IMG/VR virus record: IMGVR_UViG_3300042922_000432
Coordinates: 1 to 32,173 of that record
Strand: one strand, 5' to 3'
DNA length: 32,173 nt
DNA from: a virus
The translations under genes were made by a program, and so were the position numbers. Below are positions 25,410-31,509 of this stretch, one piece after another; positions within the stretch are counted from its first letter, which is position 1; each line of letters opens with the position of its first letter. The notes under the pieces are model-generated. The model did no database searches and was not told the DNA's origin. It saw only the letters and a list, made by a program, of their open reading frames with translations.

Positions 25410-25863
25410 ATATAAAGCATTAAAACATGAGAGAACAGAGGATAGCCCATTCGTGGGCTGCCTCATCTCATCAATTGATTGTAATTTTAACTGCAAAGGT
25501 TGTTTTAATCAGCACGTAAAAAAAGAAGATATTATAACAAAAGAAGATACTGAAATAATTAACGAAATCAAATCCAATCCATTTAATAAAGGAATTATAT
25601 TTGGTGGATTGGAATGGACATTACAACATGAAGAATTAATTATCTTAGCAAGTTATGCAAAAGAAAATGAATTGCAAACAATATTATACACAGGTAATAG
25701 ATATGATGATATGAAGATTTTTATGCAAATGTATGGACAGTATTTTGACTACATAAAATGCGGAAGATATGAAGAAGAAAATAAAACAGTTAATCACATA
25801 GAATATGGAGTTACATTAGCAAGTAATAACCAACACATTTATAAGAAAGGAATTGATTATTAG
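25399..25863 (+). CDS. nrdG: anaerobic ribonucleotide reductase activase (radical SAM)
   Basis: A 154-residue radical SAM activase that puts the glycyl radical on NrdD. The iron-sulfur motif is CNFNCKGC (Cx3Cx2C), followed by FGGLEWTLQHEE, matching the GGEP-type strand with Leu in place of Glu. The length agrees with T4 NrdG (about 156). It overlaps the end of nrdD by 11 bases. A TTG at 25399 fits the AAGGTGATG ribosome binding site; a GTG at 25390 lies inside that site. Translational coupling with nrdD is likely. Confidence 0.93.
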   Translation: MKIRYKALKHERTEDSPFVGCLISSIDCNFNCKGCFNQHVKKEDIITKEDTEIINEIKSNPFNKGIIFGGLEWTLQHEELIILASYAKENELQTILYTGNRYDDMKIFMQMYGQYFDYIKCGRYEEENKTVNHIEYGVTLASNNQHIYKKGIDY

Positions 25864-25883
25864 TAAATCAATATCTTGATTTA
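25864..25883 (+). other. hairpin after nrdG
   Basis: TAAATCA and TGATTTA pair perfectly over 7 bp around ATATCT, directly after the nrdG stop. There is no T-run, so it is weak as a terminator; it may protect the upstream mRNA end. Confidence 0.35.
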
Positions 25884-25924
25884 TTGGGAAATAGAAATAA
25901 TAATATACCAAAGGAGTGATTAAA

Positions 25925-27013
25925 ATAAAAATAGCAATTATAGATGCTGACTTAATAGGCAGGAAGAAACATAGATTTCCTAATCTAGTTTGCCTAAAAC
26001 TATCAGGATACCACAAAGAACTAGGAAACAATGTAGAATTAAAATTAGATTATGATGATTTAGATCAGTATGACAAAGTTTTTATCTCTAAGGTATTTAC
26101 AGATACGCCTATCAATGAAGAGATATTAAAACTTCCAAATGTTGAATATGGTGGCACTGGATTCTTCTTCGATAAAGCACCTGACCTGCCATGTGAAGTT
26201 GAACATCATATGCCAGACTATCATTTATATGATGATTGGGTAAACGCACAAATTGAAAGTGGCATAAGTAGAAATGAATTCAAAGAGTATTTAGATTACA
26301 GTATAGGTTTCATTACTAGAGGATGTTTTCGTAAATGTGGTTTCTGCGTAAATCAGAAATACGATAGAGTATTTGAACATAGTCCATTAGAAGAGTTTTA
26401 TGATACGACACGAAAGAAAATATGCTTACTTGATGATAATTTCTTTGGGTTAAAAAATTGGAGAGAATTATTAGAACAACTACAAGCCACAGGAAAACCA
26501 TTTAAGTTCAAGCAAGGTATGGATGAAAGAATATTAAATGATGAAAAATGTAAGATGTTATTTAAAAGTAAATATGATGGATCATATACATTTGCATTCG
26601 ACAATGTAGAGGACGCAGCACTAATAGAAAAGAAACTACAACTAATTAGAAAGTATACAAATAAGATTCCTATGTTCTATGTGTTATGTGGATTTGACAG
26701 AGATAATAAATATGATTCAGACTTTTGGGAACAAGATATTTTAGATACATTTGCAAGAGTGAAATTACTAATACAGTATCATTGTTTGCCATACATAATG
26801 AGATTTAATAAATACGAAGAAAGTCAATACCGAGGAATGTATATTAATTTGGCTAGATGGTGTAATCAACCAAACTTCCTAAAGAAGAAATCGTTTTACG
26901 AGTTCTGTACTATGAAAGAACATATCAACGGTGCAACAAATAGATATATGAAACACTTTGAAGATAATTGCACTAAAGAGTTGGACGAGTATTTCAATAT
27001 GAAATGGAATTAA
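25925..27013 (+). CDS. radical SAM protein of unknown substrate
   Basis: This protein of about 362 residues starts with a Rossmann-like strand (KIAIIDADLIGRKKHRFPNL) reminiscent of B12-binding-type domains. It then has the radical SAM cluster motif in TRGCFRKCGFC (Cx3Cx2C) and later strands ICLLDDNFFGLKNW, FKQGMDERIL and FYVLCGFDRD. The C-terminal part is Asn/Tyr-rich with CNQPNFLKKK. It follows nrdG and precedes the DNA methyltransferase, so a role in nucleotide or DNA modification is possible but not shown. AAGGAGTGAT lies 8 bases before an ATA at 25925, which gives the natural N-terminus; the GTG at 25916 is inside the ribosome binding site. Confidence 0.75.
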   Translation: MKIAIIDADLIGRKKHRFPNLVCLKLSGYHKELGNNVELKLDYDDLDQYDKVFISKVFTDTPINEEILKLPNVEYGGTGFFFDKAPDLPCEVEHHMPDYHLYDDWVNAQIESGISRNEFKEYLDYSIGFITRGCFRKCGFCVNQKYDRVFEHSPLEEFYDTTRKKICLLDDNFFGLKNWRELLEQLQATGKPFKFKQGMDERILNDEKCKMLFKSKYDGSYTFAFDNVEDAALIEKKLQLIRKYTNKIPMFYVLCGFDRDNKYDSDFWEQDILDTFARVKLLIQYHCLPYIMRFNKYEESQYRGMYINLARWCNQPNFLKKKSFYEFCTMKEHINGATNRYMKHFEDNCTKELDEYFNMKWN

Positions 27014-27026
27014 AGATAATAACAGA

Positions 27027-27051
27027 CGATAAAATGAAAATTTGATTCGGT
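27027..27051 (+). repeat. 25-base intergenic repeat ending TTTGATTCGGT, copy B
   Basis: Differs from 19681-19705 at two positions. It lies 7 bases before an exact AATAATAATAAACAA copy, upstream of the methyltransferase gene. Confidence 0.6.
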
Positions 27052-27058
27052 TAATAGA

Positions 27059-27073
27059 AATAATAATAAACAA
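27059..27073 (+). repeat. AATAATAATAAACAA repeat before the methyltransferase
   Basis: Exact 15-base copy, here as a single unit without a promoter cassette. It ends about 16 bases before the ribosome binding site of the methyltransferase gene. Confidence 0.75.
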
Positions 27074-27102
27074 TAACAAACATGGAAAAAGGAGAATATA
27101 GA

Positions 27103-28602
27103 ATGAATAAAGTAAAATTAACAATGATTGAATTATGTTCTGGAATTGGAGCACAGATTAAAGGAATGGATAAGACTAATTTATTTGAAACAGAAGTCTT
27201 AGCAACAGCAGATTTAGATAAAGAAGTAGTGGTAAGTTATGCAGCGATGCATTGTGGATTAACAAATGAGTTAATTGAAACTTACGAAAGATATCCAAGT
27301 AAAGAAGAAATGGTAAACAAACTTACGGAAAAGAGACTTGGTTATGATTTTAAAAATGATAAGCCTTTTGATTGGGATAAATTATCAAAGAAAAAAGATA
27401 AAACAAAAGGTATCGAAAAATATTGGTTGGCAGACCATTTATCACATAATCTTGGAGATATGATGAAGATTGAAAAGTTGCCATATTGTGACCTTCTTAC
27501 ATATTCTACACCATGTACAGATTTGTCAATAGCAGGTCAGCAAGAAGGGTTAAAGTGGACATGTCAAGATTGTGGTTGTGAATATGACCCATCTAAATTG
27601 GATGTGGATACACGATATACTTGTCCGAATTGTGGTAGTTCTAATATTAAATCCACACGTTCAGGTTTGATGTATGAAGTGGAAAGATTTTTGGCTACAT
27701 CTAAAGATAATAATACACTACCAAAATATCTACTTATGGAAAATGTAGATGCTTTAGTATCTAAAAAATATATTGACAGTTTTAATGATTGGATTAATAG
27801 ATTGGACACTCTTGGCTATAACTCTTATTACCAAACAATTAACGCAAAAAACACAGGTGTTCCTCAGAATAGAAATAGAATATTTTGCGTATCTATTCGT
27901 AAAGATGTTGATACTAAAAGTTTTCAATTTCCACAGCCATTTGACATTGGTATTCGTTTAAAAGATGTTTTAGAAACTGATAATAATATTGTTGAAAAAT
28001 ACTTTTTATCAGATGAAATTCAAAAAAGATTACAGATTACAGATCCAACATTTGAAAAAAATATAATTGGTACAACAAAACCAAATTTTAGAACTATAGG
28101 ACAACGAGATTTAGTATATCAGAAGGATTCAATTATTGGTGCTTTAGTCGCTACGGATTACAAGCAACCAAAACAGGTTTTAGAAAATGAACCTATACAT
28201 ATAGCAGATTTATGTAGTGAAAAATTTCAAAGAATGCATGAACAATCAAGACGAGTTTATAGTGAAGATGGTATTGCTCCAGCTATGCATACTTGTGGTG
28301 GTGGAAATACTGAACCTAAAGTGGAAAGAGAAGATTGTAGAGTTGTAAGAAAACTTACACCAAAAGAAGCACATCGCCTTATGGGATTTGATGACATTGA
28401 CTATGACCGTTGTAAAGAAGTTGGTATGTCAGATACACAAGGATATAAACAATCTGGAAATTCTATTGTTACTAATTGCATTGAATTAATTGGAGAACAT
28501 TTATATAAGGCTCAATACGATAATACATATATTTGTACCGATGAAAGAATATTAAACGGAGATGTTGAAGATTTAAATTTTACTCAACCACAGGCGGTGT
28601 AA
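27103..28602 (+). CDS. DNA (cytosine-5) methyltransferase, zero-frame product
   Basis: The 499-residue zero-frame product methylates cytosine at C5. Motif I is ELCSGIGAQIKGM near the start, motif IV STPCTDLSIAGQ with catalytic Cys138, motif VI MENVDAL near 213, motif VIII QNRNRIFCVSIR, motif IX CRVVRKLTPKEAHRLMGF and motif X GYKQSGNSIVTNCI. Between motifs IV and VI lies an inserted zinc ribbon (Cys154, 157, 159, 174, 177). The target-recognition part contains RRVYSEDGIAPAMHTCGGG. The frame stops at 28600-28602, about 30 residues past motif X, but two further modules follow in successive -1 frames. Start ATG 27103 follows AAAGGAG. The likely role is protection from host restriction. Confidence 0.92.
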   Translation: MNKVKLTMIELCSGIGAQIKGMDKTNLFETEVLATADLDKEVVVSYAAMHCGLTNELIETYERYPSKEEMVNKLTEKRLGYDFKNDKPFDWDKLSKKKDKTKGIEKYWLADHLSHNLGDMMKIEKLPYCDLLTYSTPCTDLSIAGQQEGLKWTCQDCGCEYDPSKLDVDTRYTCPNCGSSNIKSTRSGLMYEVERFLATSKDNNTLPKYLLMENVDALVSKKYIDSFNDWINRLDTLGYNSYYQTINAKNTGVPQNRNRIFCVSIRKDVDTKSFQFPQPFDIGIRLKDVLETDNNIVEKYFLSDEIQKRLQITDPTFEKNIIGTTKPNFRTIGQRDLVYQKDSIIGALVATDYKQPKQVLENEPIHIADLCSEKFQRMHEQSRRVYSEDGIAPAMHTCGGGNTEPKVEREDCRVVRKLTPKEAHRLMGFDDIDYDRCKEVGMSDTQGYKQSGNSIVTNCIELIGEHLYKAQYDNTYICTDERILNGDVEDLNFTQPQAV

Positions 28603-28616
28603 TATCTGCTTGTGGT
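28572..28616 (+). promoter_or_regulatory. predicted -1 ribosomal frameshift signal 1
   Basis: A heptamer TTTAAAT (28572-28578) lies in frame as T-TTA-AAT. After an 8-base spacer, ACCACAGGCG (28587-28596) pairs with TGCTTGTGGT (28607-28616) over 10 bp including two G-U, around a 10-base loop. The zero-frame stop TAA (28600-28602) is in the loop. The -1 frame opens only just upstream (TGA at 28566-28568), leaving a short overlap in which the heptamer sits. This is the canonical layout of a -1 frameshift site. Confidence 0.65.
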
Positions 28617-28799
28617 GCTAAACCAAAACTTGTTGGTGGTATAGGTGAAATAAACTTTGGTAAACAATTTAGACAAGGAAATCGTGTATATGATAGCAAT
28701 TCAATTGCAATGTGTTTACTTTCACAACCAGTCGGGAATGCAGGAGGATATAGTTACTTATATACCGTTGAAAATTTTCAGAAACCGCCAATGAATTAA
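28578..28799 (+). CDS. methyltransferase tail module 1, -1 frame
   Basis: Read after slippage at 28572, this adds 73 residues to the first 492 of the methyltransferase (about 565 in total), ending at TAA 28797-28799. The key segment NRVYDSNSIAMCLLSQPVG (28680-28736) resembles RRVYSEDGIAPAMHTCGGG inside the enzyme (28249-28305) and the second tail module. It is preceded by KLVGGIGEINFGKQFRQG and followed by GGYSYLYTVENF. There is no start codon with a ribosome binding site for this frame, so it must be reached by frameshifting or be a remnant. A target-recognition-like role is inferred. Confidence 0.6.
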   Translation, partial: FYSTTGGVISACGAKPKLVGGIGEINFGKQFRQGNRVYDSNSIAMCLLSQPVGNAGGYSYLYTVENFQKPPMN

Positions 28800-28812
28800 T
28801 ATTTGTTGGTGG
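28772..28812 (+). promoter_or_regulatory. predicted -1 ribosomal frameshift signal 2
   Basis: In the tail-module-1 frame, AAATTTT (28772-28778) reads A-AAT-TTT, a second X-XXY-YYZ heptamer. After a 6-base spacer, CCGCCAATGAAT (28785-28796) pairs with ATTTGTTGGTGG (28801-28812) over 12 bp including three G-U, around the loop TAAT that contains most of the TAA stop (28797-28799). The next -1 frame opens just after TGA at 28769-28771. The layout repeats that of signal 1. Confidence 0.65.
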
Positions 28813-28972
28813 ACTTGAAAGCAATAAATGGATTGATAATGGTAAGGATCTATCAAGAAATTTTAAGCAAGGATATAGGGTTTATGACAGCAAAGGAATA
28901 GCAGCATCATTAACCGCAAAAGGCGGTGGTTTGGGTGGGTGTTGTGGACTATATTTAGTAAAATCCCAATAA
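28778..28972 (+). CDS. methyltransferase tail module 2, second -1 frame
   Basis: Read after slippage at 28772, this adds 64 residues and ends at TAA 28970-28972, giving a full product of about 623 residues. It reads SETANELIFVGGLESNKW, then a module YRVYDSKGIAASLTAKGGG (28874-28930) and LGGCCGLYLVKSQ. Its resemblance to module 1 (VGG near the front, FxQGxRVYDSxxIA, LYxV) indicates that the modules arose by duplication. No independent start is present. If frameshifting does not occur, both modules are decayed remnants of a longer enzyme. Confidence 0.6.
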   Translation, partial: SETANELIFVGGLESNKWIDNGKDLSRNFKQGYRVYDSKGIAASLTAKGGGLGGCCGLYLVKSQ

Positions 28973-29146
28973 AATCGAATTTTTATCACCCTATTTTTAG
29001 CCAACTTTTCAAAATTAAATAAAAACGCTCTGAAATGCCATATTTACAAGGGTTGTAGCGATTGTTTTACGAAAAGTGCTAAAAGTAGGCAAATTAACAA
29101 AAGCGAATAAAACTACTATTTGGTTTGCTCTAAGGAAGGAGAAATA
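28973..29146 (+). other. 174-base intergenic stretch after the methyltransferase tail
   Basis: This AT-rich stretch contains no open frame of note and no promoter with good -35 and -10 boxes. Only weak dyads are visible, such as CGCT at 29026 with AGCG near 29057. The run AATTTTTATC near 28978 could belong to a weak terminator, but it has no strong stem. The ribosome binding site of the next gene (AAGGAAGGAG) closes it. Confidence 0.4.
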
Positions 29147-29344
29147 ATGGATATTTTTCAATGTATCAATAAAAAGAAAAGTAATGTTCATTGCCAATAT
29201 AATAAATGTAAACATAATTATGATGGTATTTGTATCCACGAATATGTTATGGAAAAATACAAAGATTCTGCATACGTTCTTATGTCAGAATGTGATATAG
29301 CATATGAAAAAAGTAGCAACTATGATGACATGTATTGGTACTAA
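29147..29344 (+). CDS. small Cys-rich protein
   Basis: The 65-residue product (MDIFQCINKKKSNVHCQYNK, then CKHNYDGICIHEYVMEKYKD) has Cys and His in a CxxxxC and CIHE pattern suggesting metal binding. It ends in ECDIAYEKSSNYDDMYWY. The ATG at 29147 is 5 bases behind AAGGAAGGAG; longer in-frame starts have no site. No family is recognised. Confidence 0.6.
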   Translation: MDIFQCINKKKSNVHCQYNKCKHNYDGICIHEYVMEKYKDSAYVLMSECDIAYEKSSNYDDMYWY

Positions 29345-29391
29345 GAGTAAATCAGTTGTATCTTTTAACAGGTTTTAAGGAAGGAGTTTAT

Positions 29392-29601
29392 ATGAAAACA
29401 GTTAAACTGATTTTTAAATTTATAAAGTATAAGGCTAAGCAATTATTTTGCAAACATAAGTATATACAAAGTAGTAAATTTACAGGACATAATATACAAC
29501 ATAACAAAGATATAATCTTTAATTATGATTTTGAGTGTGTCAAGTGTGGGAAGATAACAACTATTGAAATGGATGAAGAATCGCAACTAAACAGTAAATA
29601 A
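29392..29601 (+). CDS. small basic zinc-knuckle protein
   Basis: A 69-residue protein with a basic amphipathic N-terminus (MKTVKLIFKFIKYKAKQLF), then CKHKY and FECVKCGKI, a Cys/His set able to bind one zinc. The N-terminal helix could bind membrane or nucleic acid. The ATG at 29392 follows GGAAGGAGTTTAT. No family is recognised beyond a general resemblance to short phage ribbons. Confidence 0.6.
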   Translation: MKTVKLIFKFIKYKAKQLFCKHKYIQSSKFTGHNIQHNKDIIFNYDFECVKCGKITTIEMDEESQLNSK

Positions 29602-29637
29602 AACAGAATCTATCAAGAAGAATAAAAGGAGATATAA

Positions 29638-29838
29638 ATGAAAGTAAAATTTATTTTTGACGCACAATTTTGTAGTTACATGGAAGAAATAGTAGACCTG
29701 CAAGATAATCTATCTGAGTCTGATATTAAAGCCATGTTCCCAATCGTTTTGGGTATAGAATATAACGATAATTGTTCATTTGAAGCTATTGATGGGAAAA
29801 TTGTATGTGACGAAGAAGTGTTAGCTTATACAGAATAA
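29638..29838 (+). CDS. hypothetical acidic protein, 66 residues
   Basis: A small alpha/beta protein (MKVKFIFDAQFCSYMEEIVD, then SESDIKAMFPIVLGIEYND) with an acidic C-terminus. Start ATG follows AAAGGAGATATAA. It lies 14 bases before the next gene. No family is recognised. Confidence 0.6.
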   Translation: MKVKFIFDAQFCSYMEEIVDLQDNLSESDIKAMFPIVLGIEYNDNCSFEAIDGKIVCDEEVLAYTE

Positions 29839-29852
29839 TAAAGGAGAAAATT

Positions 29853-30440
29853 ATGGCAAGAGGAAAACAAAGTTTACTAGAATTAACTGCACCAGAAAAT
29901 ATTATAGAAACAAATGAAGAAGTTGGTTCAATACCGTTTTTCGATATAGATGATGAATATGCGATTTCTGGTTGTTATGGAGATTATGCACTAGTGATTA
30001 GAAAGAAAGCAAGTAAAACTGGAAAAGAAGAAAATGGAGAAGATAACACTAAAGTTTATACATATTATCGTTGGGATGAATTAAAATATGATAGTAAAGT
30101 ATATGGTGTGTTTGATCTTTATTTAAAAGCGAAAAGATTACATTCGTTTAAAAACATGAAACGCACCAATGACATCAAAGAGCTTATTAAAATTGAAAAA
30201 GAACTTTCAGACTATGTACATAACATACTAGATATTAATACAAGTGAACAGTTTAAAACAGTTTGTGATTTAACGGATACAGTTTTATTTTTAAAGAAAC
30301 AAATTGAAGAGGCAAAGAATACACTATCTGAATATAAGAAACTAATACATGATACACAATTGGAATTTAAAGAGTCTAAAAAATTAATTGTAGAAAATAT
30401 GCCAAAAACAAAGAAACATACAATTAAGGAGGAAGAATAG
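29853..30440 (+). CDS. hypothetical protein with C-terminal coiled coil
   Basis: This 195-residue protein has a beta-rich N-terminal half (SIPFFDIDDEYAISGCYGDY, ALVIRKKASKTG) and ends in a long helix from about residue 105 (NDIKELIKIEKELSDYVHNI through KKQIEEAKNTLSEYKKLIHD) that is likely a coiled coil. It ends with KHTIKEEE, whose AAGGAGGAAG codons form the ribosome binding site of dUTPase 1 base after its stop. Translational coupling to dUTPase is therefore likely. The function is unknown. Confidence 0.7.
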   Translation: MARGKQSLLELTAPENIIETNEEVGSIPFFDIDDEYAISGCYGDYALVIRKKASKTGKEENGEDNTKVYTYYRWDELKYDSKVYGVFDLYLKAKRLHSFKNMKRTNDIKELIKIEKELSDYVHNILDINTSEQFKTVCDLTDTVLFLKKQIEEAKNTLSEYKKLIHDTQLEFKESKKLIVENMPKTKKHTIKEEE

Positions 30441-30441
30441 A

Positions 30442-30942
30442 ATGACACTAAAAGAAAATGAATTGCTATTTGCAAAAGTAAGAGATGGTGCTATTATACC
30501 AAGCAAGAGAGAAGAAGATGGTTGTTTCGATATATACGCATGTTTTAATGAAGAATATATGGTAATTCCACCACACACAAATAAGTTAATTCCTACTGGT
30601 ATAGCTTCGGCGTTTACTCCAAAATATCGTTTAGCTATTAGGGAACGTGGCAGTAACACTAAATCAACACTAATCACAATGGCAGGTCAAGTTGATAGTG
30701 GATATAGAGGAGAAATATTTGTAAGTCTATATAATGGAAACGATATTCATATTGAAATAACTAAAAATATTATAGAGGTGGAAAAGACAGAAGATTTAAT
30801 TCGTGTACCTTATACGAAAGCAATTGCTCAATTTGCCATAGAAGAAGTTCCTGTTATGAATGTTAAAGAAATTGGTTATGAAGACTTGGTTAAAATAGAA
30901 TCAGAACGTGGTATTGGCAAATTAGGAAGTAGCACAAAGTAA
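30442..30942 (+). CDS. dut: dUTP diphosphatase (dUTPase)
   Basis: This 166-residue trimeric dUTPase hydrolyses dUTP to dUMP, keeping uracil out of DNA and supplying thymidylate synthesis. All five motifs are visible: motif 1 EDGCFDIYA, motif 2 RERGSNTKS, motif 3 GQVDSGYRGEIFV, motif 4 KAIAQFAIEEVP and the C-terminal Gly-rich motif 5 ERGIGKLGSSTK. The length is typical. It ends just before promoter cassette 2. Confidence 0.95.
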   Translation: MTLKENELLFAKVRDGAIIPSKREEDGCFDIYACFNEEYMVIPPHTNKLIPTGIASAFTPKYRLAIRERGSNTKSTLITMAGQVDSGYRGEIFVSLYNGNDIHIEITKNIIEVEKTEDLIRVPYTKAIAQFAIEEVPVMNVKEIGYEDLVKIESERGIGKLGSSTK

Positions 30943-30953
30943 GATTAAATACA

Positions 30954-30968
30954 AATAATAATAAACAA
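30954..30968 (+). repeat. AATAATAATAAACAA repeat, left flank of promoter cassette 2
   Basis: Exact 15-base copy, 4 bases before the -35 box at 30973, the same spacing as in cassette 1. Confidence 0.75.
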
Positions 30969-30972
30969 GTTA

Positions 30973-31001
30973 TTGACATTTGATTAAGAACGTGTTATAT
31001 T
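30973..31001 (+). promoter_or_regulatory. sigma-A-type promoter upstream of the ParB-like gene
   Basis: TTGACA (30973-30978) and TATATT (30996-31001) are separated by exactly 17 bases. The start of transcription would be near 31008. As in cassette 1, the -10 box lies inside the left arm of an inverted repeat. Confidence 0.8.
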
Positions 31002-31051
31002 TAGTTCATGGCAGAAATACAAGCTATAGAATATAAGTATATCACGTTTTT
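30986..31051 (+). terminator. terminator-like hairpin overlapping promoter 2
   Basis: The 17-base arms 30986-31002 and 31035-31051 match at 14 positions plus two G-U, with one mismatch; the right arm ends in TTTTT. RNA from the promoter itself would lack the left arm. That RNA can instead pair GGCAGAAAT (31010-31018) with ATTTCTGTC (31053-31061), a 9 bp stem at its very 5' end. The design repeats cassette 1. Confidence 0.5.
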
Positions 31052-31083
31052 AATTTCTGTCTTACGTAAAAAATATAACAAAG

Positions 31084-31097
31084 ATAATAATAAACAA
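31084..31097 (+). repeat. ATAATAATAAACAA repeat, right flank of promoter cassette 2
   Basis: A 14-base copy preceded by G, directly before the AAAGGGG ribosome binding site of the ParB-like gene. Confidence 0.7.
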
Positions 31098-31110
31098 GAA
31101 AGGGGAAAAT

Positions 31111-31474
31111 ATGAGATTTAAGGATTATAAAGCAATGTTACACACAGAAGAACGAATGCTTAATCGTATTAACACAATGGACATGAGTTTAAATGGTGGT
31201 GATGAATTAGTAGATATCTATGATATTACAATCCCAGAAAACTTCAAATTAACAAAGTCAAAAAAGAAAGAAGATTTACAGATCATTTAATTATTTTATC
31301 AAAAATGGATTCTTTGATAAACCAATAAGTGTTATTATTGAAAGCAATGAGAATGGTAAGGCTAATAGATTTGTTTTAGTAGATGGGTATTCAAGATATG
31401 TGGCTGCAAGGTGGATGTATATGAGGTTTATTCCGGTTAAATACATAGATATTAACGATGTTATAATTGAATAA
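31111..31474 (+). pseudogene. ParB/Srx-like protein gene broken by a +1 frame change
   Basis: The ATG frame at 31111 reads 59 residues, including DIYDITIPENFKLTKSK, and stops at 31288-31290. The downstream part (KIYRSFNYFIKNGFFDKPIS, then VLVDGYSRYVAARWMYMRFI and PVKYIDIND) continues in the +1 frame to TAA 31472-31474. Together they match a ParB/sulfiredoxin-fold domain, where DGYSRYVAA corresponds to the DGxHRxxAA nucleotide-binding motif. The switch falls at or near AAAAAA (31260-31265); one A fewer would restore one frame. It may be a mutation, a sequencing error or slippage. The downstream part has no ribosome binding site. Confidence 0.65.
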
Positions 31475-31482
31475 GAAATGTA

Positions 31483-31497
31483 AATAATAATAAACAA
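31483..31497 (+). repeat. AATAATAATAAACAA repeat before the 31510 gene
   Basis: Exact 15-base copy as a single unit, ending just before the AAAAGGAGTGTTAA ribosome binding site. Confidence 0.75.
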
Positions 31498-31509
31498 AAG
31501 GAGTGTTAA

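Noticed and set aside
28603-28972. Region after the methyltransferase as a plain pseudogene
   Set aside because: Two junctions with in-frame heptamers, proper spacers and stable stems fit programmed frameshifting better, although decay is not excluded.
31260-31266. A-AAA-AAG slippery heptamer in the ParB-like gene
   Set aside because: It would cause a -1 shift, but the rest of the domain is in the +1 frame, so it does not explain the split.
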